Assembly (NCBI GenBank): GCA_965199805.1
Contig: CBDATO010000001.1
Location: 62,001-126,000, forward strand
DNA length: 64,000 nt
From: DATAZK01 sp965199805
GTDB taxonomy: Bacteria; Actinomycetota; Actinomycetes; Frankiales; Frankiaceae
Direction: 5' to 3'
The notes under the pieces were generated by a model. The model did no database searches. It was not told where the DNA came from and worked only from the letters and a program-made list of their open reading frames with translations. Shown here one piece after another: positions 29,091 to 35,095 of this stretch; position 1 is the first letter of the stretch, and each line of letters opens with the position of its first letter. Made by a program: the position numbers and the translations under genes.

Positions 29091-29504
29091 TCAGGCGACG
29101 AAGATGCACACCGGGTGCCCGGCCGGGTCGGCGTAGATCCGGATCGGCTCCTGCGGGTCGTCCACCCCGTCGAGCAGCAGCGTCGCCCCCAGGCCCAACA
29201 CCCGCTCGTGCTCGGCGTCGAGCTCGGCGATCGACGCCACCGTCAGGTCCAGGTGCGCCTGCTGCGGCACGGGTCCCTCCGGCCAGGTGACGGTCGGCAG
29301 CTCGGCCACGGGCTGGAAGGCCAGTGCCGCACCCCCCGCAGGGTTGCGCAGCACCAACCAGTCGGCGGCATTCGGATCCGGCTCGCCCGCCGGCGGCGGC
29401 TCATCGCCCGGCCGGTAGGTGAAGCCGAGCAGCGCGCGGTAGAACTCCGCGAGGCCACGGGCGTCGACGGCGTCGAACACGAATTGGCGCAGGGCGACGG
29501 TCAT
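29091..29504 (-). CDS. VOC (glyoxalase-fold) family protein
   Basis: A 137-residue vicinal-oxygen-chelate protein. Two beta-alpha-beta-beta-beta modules are visible: DARGLAEFYRALLGFTY in the first, and AHLDLTVASIAELDAEHERV to IRIYADPAGHPVCIFV in the second. The His and acidic ligands expected for a metal are incomplete, and many such proteins are ligand-binding rather than catalytic. It is followed upstream by a second VOC gene with a three-copy repeat between them. Function unknown. Confidence 0.82.
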   Translation of the reverse strand: MTVALRQFVFDAVDARGLAEFYRALLGFTYRPGDEPPPAGEPDPNAADWLVLRNPAGGAALAFQPVAELPTVTWPEGPVPQQAHLDLTVASIAELDAEHERVLGLGATLLLDGVDDPQEPIRIYADPAGHPVCIFVA

Positions 29505-29520
29505 GGCATCCAGTACACGT

Positions 29521-29568
29521 CGCGGCTAGTACTGGTCACGGCTAGTACTCATCACGGCTAGTACTCAT
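29521..29568. repeat. Three tandem 16-bp repeats spanning the stop codon of a VOC gene
   Basis: CACGGCTAGTACTCAT occurs at 29537-29552 and 29553-29568; a diverged copy (CGCGGCTAGTACTGGT) is at 29521-29536. The minus-strand stop TAG of the VOC gene (29558-29560) and its last two codons lie inside the right-hand copy, so each copy repeats the sequence of the gene end. Confidence 0.92.
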
Positions 29569-29911
29569 CACGAAAGCCGCCGATGAGCGTCAGGACGTTG
29601 CCGTCCGGGTCGGTGAGCGACGAGAGCTGCACGCCCTTGTTGACGTCCTGGATCTCCCCGGGAGCAAGGCCCCGGCCGGTCAGCTCGCCGACGTGACCGG
29701 CCAGGTCCTCGACCGCGAAGTTGAGCAGCGAGCTGCCCGCCCGCTCGGCATCAACGGTGACCTGCACCCAGCCGGTGTCGACCGCGCGCCACTCCACCAG
29801 CGTCGGCATCGGGTTGTTGTCCGCCGGCCGGCCGAAGAACTGCGCGTACCAGGCGTTGGCCCGCTCCAGATCGCGGACGGGGACGACGGCGAGCACGTAC
29901 TTGAGCGACAT
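29558..29911 (-). CDS. VOC (glyoxalase-fold) family protein
   Basis: A 117-residue VOC protein: LAVVPVRDLERANAWYAQFFG, WVQVTVDAERAGSSLLNFAV, then LTDPDGNVLTLIGGF. The C-terminal DPDGN motif is typical. AAAGGAG, 5 bases before the ATG at 29911, is a strong ribosome site. The last codons and the stop lie within the 16-bp tandem array. It is divergent from the SRPBCC-TetR operon, so the 88-base gap may hold shared control. Possible antibiotic-binding or isomerase role; unknown. Confidence 0.85.
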   Translation of the reverse strand: MSLKYVLAVVPVRDLERANAWYAQFFGRPADNNPMPTLVEWRAVDTGWVQVTVDAERAGSSLLNFAVEDLAGHVGELTGRGLAPGEIQDVNKGVQLSSLTDPDGNVLTLIGGFRDEY

Positions 29912-29963
29912 GGAGGCTCCTTTGTCCGGTTCTGTCCTGGCTGTAGACGTCGGCCGGCCCCCG

Positions 29964-30000
29964 TTGTCATCGGCCCCGCTCGGTTGTACCGTTTGGTACA
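29964..30000 (+). promoter_or_regulatory. Leaderless promoter with TetR-type operator over -10 and start codon
   Basis: TTGTCA (29964-29969), a 17-base spacer, TACCGT (29987-29992) and 7 bases lead to the ATG at 30000. The inverted repeat TGTACC-gttt-GGTACA (29985-30000) covers the whole -10 box, the start point and the A of the ATG. A repressor there would block transcription directly; the TetR encoded by the second gene of the operon is the obvious candidate. Confidence 0.65.
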
Positions 30001-30425
30001 TGCCTCGATCAGACGCCTCGGTGACCATCGACGCTCCCCCACAGCGGGTCTGGGACGTCCTCGTGGACGTCGCGAGCTGGCCCCGGTGGACGGAGTCGAT
30101 GACCTCGGTCGAACGGCTGGAATCCGGACCGCTCCGGGTGTCCAGCTCCGCCCGGGTCGTGCAGCCCAAGCTGCGCCCCATGGTCTGGACGGTGACCGAG
30201 CTGGTGCCGCTCGAGTCCTTCACCTGGACCGCGCGGACCGCCGGCATGACGCTCACCGGCACCCACGTGATCCGCGCCGAAGGAGAGGGCCGCACGCGCC
30301 TGGAGCTGGCGGCGGAGTCCGGCGGCCCGCTCGCCCGGGTGGCGGACCTGCTGCTGGGCAGCCGCGTGCAGCACTACGTCGAGCTCGAGGCGGCCGGCAT
30401 GAAGGCGGCGGCGGAAGCCGGGTGA
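30000..30425 (+). CDS. SRPBCC (START/Bet v1-fold) family protein
   Basis: A 141-residue polyketide-cyclase/Bet v1-like protein: SVTIDAPPQRVWDVLVDVAS, WPRWTESMTSVE, then TWTARTAGMTLTGTHVIRAE. The fold binds a hydrophobic ligand in an internal cavity. Translation begins at an ATG that is probably the first base of the mRNA. It overlaps the TetR gene by GTGA. Pairing with a TetR repressor suggests it handles the same ligand that releases the repressor. Confidence 0.85.
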   Translation: MPRSDASVTIDAPPQRVWDVLVDVASWPRWTESMTSVERLESGPLRVSSSARVVQPKLRPMVWTVTELVPLESFTWTARTAGMTLTGTHVIRAEGEGRTRLELAAESGGPLARVADLLLGSRVQHYVELEAAGMKAAAEAG

Positions 30426-30979
30426 GCGCCCGTCAGGAGCTGCTGGACCGCTGCCTGACCTGGCTCGAGGTGAACGGGGCGACACCGCACAGCCTGCGCC
30501 AGATCGCGGCCGGCGTCGGCACCAGCCACCGCATGCTGATCTACCACTTCGGCTCCCGCGAGGGCCTGCTGGCGGAGGTCGTCGCCCGGGTCGAGCAGGA
30601 CACCCGGGCCGTGCTCGCGGAGGTGGCCGACCCGGCCGACCCGGTCACGACGAGCCGCCGCTTCTGGGAGCACGTCAGCGACCCAGGAGCCGCCGACGCC
30701 GAGCGCCTGTTCTACGAGATCTACGCCGACGCGCTGCACGGCCGGCCGTGGACGGCGTCGTTTCGTGACGCCGTCATCGACGCCCTCGACGAGCCGGTCA
30801 CGGCGGTCTTCACCGGGCTCGGCTTCCCCGCCGAGCAGGCCCACGTACGGGCCCGGCTGGCGATCGCCGTCACCCGCGGCCTGCTGCTCGACCTGCTGCT
30901 CACGGGCGACCGTGCGCTCCTGACGGCCGCCTCCGACCTCTTCGCCGAGCTGATCACCCGTCCCGAGGCTCAGGCCTGA
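30422..30979 (+). CDS. TetR-family transcriptional regulator
   Basis: A 185-residue regulator. Its helix-turn-helix reads HSLRQIAAGVGTSHRMLIYH, followed by FGSREGLLAEVV, the standard TetR pattern; the rest is a helical ligand/dimer domain. The GTG start overlaps the SRPBCC stop by 4 bases. It is the natural candidate to bind the palindrome at 29985-30000 and repress its own operon. Its 3' end overlaps the convergent LOV gene by 10 bases. Confidence 0.92.
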   Translation: MSARQELLDRCLTWLEVNGATPHSLRQIAAGVGTSHRMLIYHFGSREGLLAEVVARVEQDTRAVLAEVADPADPVTTSRRFWEHVSDPGAADAERLFYEIYADALHGRPWTASFRDAVIDALDEPVTAVFTGLGFPAEQAHVRARLAIAVTRGLLLDLLLTGDRALLTAASDLFAELITRPEAQA

Positions 30980-33783
30980 GCGTCGGGAGAACCCGTCATC
31001 ATCTCGAACCACACCGTCTTGCCGCCCTCACGCGGGATGAAGCCCCACGCGGTGCTCAGCGCATCGACGATGGCGAGCCCCCGGCCGTCGAGGGCCTGAC
31101 TGTCGGCGGGCTGCAGCAGCGGCGCCCGGCTGTTGTCGTCGTCGACGTCGACCCGGATCACCTGCTGGCCGTCGGGGCGGTGCCGCCGGCTGACCGACAG
31201 CACGACCTGGCTGCGTCCGTGCTGGTAGGCGTTGCTCACCAGCTCGTGGCTGACCAGCAGGAGGGCGTCCTGTGTCTCGCGGGCGAGGCCGACGGAAGCC
31301 GACCAGTCGCGCAGGAACTGCCGGGCCAGGGCACCGGCGACCGGCGCGGCGGGCAGTTCGATCGTCTCCGAGGTGTCCGGCGCGGTGGCGACGGCGCCGC
31401 CACATCCCGCCGCGACGAGCGGGAGGCGGACCGCGAGCACGCAGATGTCGTCGGACCCCGAGCCGAGCGCGGCCAGCACCTCGTCGCAGACGTCGTCCAC
31501 GCTTGCGGTGCTGAGGCCCTCGCACCGGGCGGCGAGCCTGTCTAGCCCGTCGTCCAACGACTTGTCGCGGCGCTCGACGAGGCCGTCGGTGTAGAGCAGC
31601 ACCGTGGAGCCCGGGGTGAGCGCCCGGGTGTGGTCACGGCGCGCATCGCCGAGGTCGCCGCTCCCGACGCCCAGCATCACGTCGGGCTCGTCGTCCAGCC
31701 ACTGCACCGTGCCGTCCGCCTCGATGACGAGCGGCGGCGGGTGGCCGGCGTTGGACCAGGTCAGATACGCACCGTCGCTGCTCCGGTTGATCCGCGCGAC
31801 GACGATGGTCGCAAGGTCACCGGGGCCGCCGAGCGCGGACGGGCGGTAGCCGTCGCGTTCGACACCGGTGGGGCCGACGTCGTCCTGCACGCCGGCGGCG
31901 AGCCCCTCCAGCAGCAGCTCGAGCCGCTGGAGCGCCGCGGCCGGACCGGTCATGTCGTACGCGGCCCCGCGCAGCAGGTTGCGCATGCGGCCCATCCGCG
32001 CGGCGGCCGCGAGGTCGTGTCCGACGACGTCGCCGATCACGACCGCGGTGCTGCCGTCGACGGTCTGGAACGCGTCGAACCAGTCGCCGCCCACCTCGGC
32101 CGACGCGGCACCCGGGCGGTAGCGCGCCGCGAGCTCCAGGCCGGGCACCGAGGGCAGCTGCGGCAGCAGGCTGCGCTGCAGCATGACGGCGGCGGAGTGC
32201 TCCTGGCCGTACAGGCGGACGTTGGCGAGCACCAGCGCGGCCCGGGCCCCCAGGTCCTCGATGAGCACGCGGTCGGCCTCGGCGAGCAACCGGCCGCTGC
32301 CGCTGGTGTGACGGGCGGTGGTGATCAGGGTCCAGGTGCCGAGCAGCTGACCGCGGGCACGCAGCGGGACGACGATGGCGCTGACCGGCGCGACCTGCAG
32401 CCGGTCGCGGCGCTCGAGCAGCTCCGGGATCAGCTGCTCGGCGACCTCCCCGGCGGTGCCGTGCACCAGCAGCGAGCGTCCGGTGCGCAGCACCCGCCCG
32501 ACCGCGCGGCTCGACTCGGCCAGCGAGCTGGTCGACGGCCGCGACAGGGCCTGCAGCCGCTGCAGCACCGCGTCGTCGCGGTGGTGGAAGGTCGACCGGC
32601 GGACGCGACAGTCGGCGGGTGCGCCGCTGTCGGGCGCGGGCGACTCCAGCAGGTCGATGACCGACAGATCGGCCAGCACCGGCACGGCGAGCTGGGCGAG
32701 GCGGTCGACGATCGACCCGGGGTCGTCGATGCTGGCCGCCAGCAGGGCGGTGCCCTCGGCGACGAGCGCCAGCCGCAGCTGGGCCTGCTCGGCGTCGGCC
32801 CGCGCCTCCTCGGCCGCGCGCCGGGCCTCGCGCTCGGCCTGGTGGAACACCTCGCGGTCGAGCTCGGCGGCCACCCGGGCGGTCACGTCGGTCTGGACGG
32901 CGACGAAGTTGGTGAGCTCACCGTCCGCGTCGAAGACGGGGCTGAGCGCGACCTCGTTCCAGAAGGCCATCCCGTCCTTGCGGTAGTTGAGCAGGACGAC
33001 CGTCGTCGACCGCACCTCGGCGATCGCGGCCCGCAGCTCGTCGACACCCTCGGAGTTGGTGGTCGACCCCTGCAGGAAGCGGCAGTTGCGGCCGACCGCC
33101 TCGTCGTAGGAGTAGCCCGTGACCCGCGTGAACGCCGGGTTGACCCAGACCAGCGGGTTGTCGGGCTGCAGCGGGTCGGACACCGACACCGAGAGGTCGA
33201 GGGCCAGCACCGCGCGATGACCGACGCTGCCGACGAAGGCGTCGGCGTCCTCGCGCGCCGCCTCGCCGGCCTGGCCGACGATCTGGGCGGTGGCCGCCGC
33301 CGCCTTGCGCTGATCGGATTTCGACAGCGAGGCCAGGCGCAGCAGCAGGACGATCGCCCGGCGGTGCAGTCCGGCGGGCAGCGCGTCGAGGGCGGCCCCC
33401 AGCTCGGGCAGCTCGAACGGGAAGCCGCTCAGCCACAGCCCCTCGCCGGAGGTCGCCCCGTCGGCGACGAGCGCTTCCCCGACGACGACCTCACCCCGCG
33501 AGATCCGGGCCCAGGCGCTCCGCTCGTCGGTCGGGACCCCGCCCGACAGGCCGCGCAGCCGTGCGGTGCCCGCCCAGTCGACGAGCCCGATGGGCAGGTC
33601 GACGTCGGCGAGGTCACGCGCGCCGGGGCTCGCGTAGATGACGGCGTCGTCGTCGAGGTCGACCAGGAGCACGGCGGCCGGCACGTCGGTGAGCACCCGC
33701 GACAGCTCGGGCAGCTCCTCGAGGGCTCCGCCGCCACCGGCCGGGATCCCGCCGTATCCGCCCAGCCGCCCGTCCTCGACCAC
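30970..33783 (-). CDS. PAS-LOV-GAF-PP2C phosphatase-HATPase: blue-light-type RsbU/RsbW fusion
   Basis: A 937-residue cytosolic signalling protein with five modules. An N-terminal PAS-like region (about 25-85) is followed by a LOV photosensor (about 195-305) holding the photoactive-cysteine motif GRNCRFLQG (Cys234) and flavin contacts NYRKDG (Asn266), FWN (Asn276) and VQTDV (Gln297). A helical linker leads to a GAF domain (355-520), then an RsbU/SpoIIE-type PP2C phosphatase (550-790; GGDWFDAF, GDVVGHD, SNAGHPP, LLYTDGLVE, DDICVL). Last is a GHKL ATPase like RsbW (810-930; HELVSNAYQHG with Asn851, DGRGLAIVD). Known relatives control stress sigma factors by phosphorylating or dephosphorylating anti-anti-sigma proteins. 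GTG at 33783 lies 6 bases after TAGGCT. No STAS partner is in the window. Confidence 0.93.
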   Translation of the reverse strand: MVEDGRLGGYGGIPAGGGGALEELPELSRVLTDVPAAVLLVDLDDDAVIYASPGARDLADVDLPIGLVDWAGTARLRGLSGGVPTDERSAWARISRGEVVVGEALVADGATSGEGLWLSGFPFELPELGAALDALPAGLHRRAIVLLLRLASLSKSDQRKAAAATAQIVGQAGEAAREDADAFVGSVGHRAVLALDLSVSVSDPLQPDNPLVWVNPAFTRVTGYSYDEAVGRNCRFLQGSTTNSEGVDELRAAIAEVRSTTVVLLNYRKDGMAFWNEVALSPVFDADGELTNFVAVQTDVTARVAAELDREVFHQAEREARRAAEEARADAEQAQLRLALVAEGTALLAASIDDPGSIVDRLAQLAVPVLADLSVIDLLESPAPDSGAPADCRVRRSTFHHRDDAVLQRLQALSRPSTSSLAESSRAVGRVLRTGRSLLVHGTAGEVAEQLIPELLERRDRLQVAPVSAIVVPLRARGQLLGTWTLITTARHTSGSGRLLAEADRVLIEDLGARAALVLANVRLYGQEHSAAVMLQRSLLPQLPSVPGLELAARYRPGAASAEVGGDWFDAFQTVDGSTAVVIGDVVGHDLAAAARMGRMRNLLRGAAYDMTGPAAALQRLELLLEGLAAGVQDDVGPTGVERDGYRPSALGGPGDLATIVVARINRSSDGAYLTWSNAGHPPPLVIEADGTVQWLDDEPDVMLGVGSGDLGDARRDHTRALTPGSTVLLYTDGLVERRDKSLDDGLDRLAARCEGLSTASVDDVCDEVLAALGSGSDDICVLAVRLPLVAAGCGGAVATAPDTSETIELPAAPVAGALARQFLRDWSASVGLARETQDALLLVSHELVSNAYQHGRSQVVLSVSRRHRPDGQQVIRVDVDDDNSRAPLLQPADSQALDGRGLAIVDALSTAWGFIPREGGKTVWFEMMTGSPDAQA

Positions 33784-33789
33784 GCCGTC

Positions 33790-33795
33790 AGCCTA
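33790..33795 (-). promoter_or_regulatory. -10 hexamer TAGGCT of the LOV gene
   Basis: TAGGCT on the minus strand ends 6 bases before the GTG at 33783, the leaderless arrangement also seen at several other genes here. No -35 match is apparent. Confidence 0.4.
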
Positions 33796-33869
33796 TGAAG
33801 CCGCGAAGGTCCGCGCATCCCGGTGCGCCCGATGAGAAGAAAGTGGTGACGCGCCCGGGCGGTCGGCCG

Positions 33870-34934
33870 TCACCGTCCGAACGCGTCGACCTCCGCGAGG
33901 TGGCGCTCCTTGGCGACCGGCGGCAGCCAGGAGATCTCGAAGGCGTTGCGCTCGAGCTGCCGGACCTCCTCGACGGTCAGCGGCGTCTCCTGGTGCACCC
34001 GCAGCAGGCACTCGGTGACGTACCCGTCGAAGTACGCGGGGTCGTCGGAGTTGACGGTCACCTTGACCCCGGCGTCGAGCAGCCGCTTGGTCGCCCCGTC
34101 CCAGCTGGACCCCACGACGAAGCCGTTCGAGATCGGGCACACGGTGAGGCCGATGCCGCGGGCCCGGATCTGCTCGACGAGCGCCGGGTCCTCCAGGCAG
34201 TTGACCCCGTGGTCGATCCGGTCGACCCCGATCACGTCGAGGACCTGGCGGATGTGCTCGACCGTGTTGGGCTGGTCGACGTCGCAGTGCATGGTGAGCA
34301 GGTAGCCCTCGGCCCGGGCCCGCGCGAAGACCTTCTCGAACTTGACCGGCGGGTTGTCCCGCTCGTCCGAGTCCAGGCCGACCCCGATGATCACGTCCTT
34401 GTACGGCAGCGACTCCATCAGGGTGGCCATCGCGTACTCCGCCGAGTGGTCGCGCAGGAAGCACATGATGAGGCCGGCGTTGACGCCGAGCTCGCGGCGG
34501 GCGTCGAGCAGACCCCGACGCAGCCCGCGGATCACGGTGTCGAAGGGCACGCCGCGTGAGGTGTGCGCCTGCGGGTCGAAGAAGATCTCGACGTAGCGGA
34601 CGTTCTGCGACGCCGCCTTGGTCAGGTAGGCGAAGACCATGTCGTAGAAGTCCTGCTCGTGCAGGAGCACGGCCATGTTCGAGTAGTAGCCGATCAGGAA
34701 GCTCGTCAGGTCGTGGAACGGGTTCGCGGCCTTCATCTCCGCGGCGTCGGCGTACGGCAGTGCCATGCCGTTGCGGGCGGCGAGCCCGAGCACCAGCTCC
34801 GCCTCGAGCGTGCCCTCGATGTGCAGGTGCAGCTCGCATTTGGGGACGCCGGCGATGAACTCCTCGACCGAGAGCTCCCCTGCGGGCAGCGGGGCGGCGG
34901 ACACGGCGGGGCCGGATACGGCGGCGGTCGACAC
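33870..34934 (-). CDS. Adenosine/adenine deaminase
   Basis: A 354-residue amidohydrolase-fold deaminase acting in purine salvage. Zinc ligands are in HLHIEG near residue 36, MHCDVD, and the NSDDP motif; catalytic His is in DHGVN. Length is normal for the family. Adenosine deaminase is the default call, but GVGLDSDE followed by FEKVFARARAEGYLLTMHC and the C-terminal ECLLRVHQ resembles adenine deaminases of the same family, so the base rather than the nucleoside may be the substrate. GTG at 34934 is the start. It lies between two large signalling genes with which it has no obvious functional link. Confidence 0.9.
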   Translation of the reverse strand: MSTAAVSGPAVSAAPLPAGELSVEEFIAGVPKCELHLHIEGTLEAELVLGLAARNGMALPYADAAEMKAANPFHDLTSFLIGYYSNMAVLLHEQDFYDMVFAYLTKAASQNVRYVEIFFDPQAHTSRGVPFDTVIRGLRRGLLDARRELGVNAGLIMCFLRDHSAEYAMATLMESLPYKDVIIGVGLDSDERDNPPVKFEKVFARARAEGYLLTMHCDVDQPNTVEHIRQVLDVIGVDRIDHGVNCLEDPALVEQIRARGIGLTVCPISNGFVVGSSWDGATKRLLDAGVKVTVNSDDPAYFDGYVTECLLRVHQETPLTVEEVRQLERNAFEISWLPPVAKERHLAEVDAFGR

Positions 34935-35095
34935 CCGACGAATCCAACCGGGGTCACGTTACGGACACGTTTTGGCGTCGTTTCCGGCAATCGGCTGACT
35001 GCCGATGGGCCGACGAGCCCAAATGCCCCAGATGGGTATCTATATCGCTGATCCGTGTGCCGATGATCCCGTCCTAACCAGCCAGGAGGTGATGA
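34935..35095. promoter_or_regulatory. Divergent control region with strong Shine-Dalgarno for the GGDEF-EAL gene
   Basis: The gap holds an inverted repeat ATCGGC-tgact-GCCGAT (34990-35006) and an AT-rich GGGTATCTATATC stretch (35034-35046) that may hold promoter elements. AGGAGGTGAT (35084-35093) is an almost complete anti-SD match whose AGGAGG core is 6 bases before the GTG at 35096, so translation should be efficient. Confidence 0.5.

Noticed and set aside
29521..29568. Short repeats considered as a CRISPR remnant
   Set aside because: Repeats are only 16 bp, directly adjoining with no spacers, and no cas gene is in the window.
31630..33798. 722-codon open frame antisense to the LOV gene
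   Set aside because: Mirror of the coding strand of a gene with five recognisable domains; no motif of its own.
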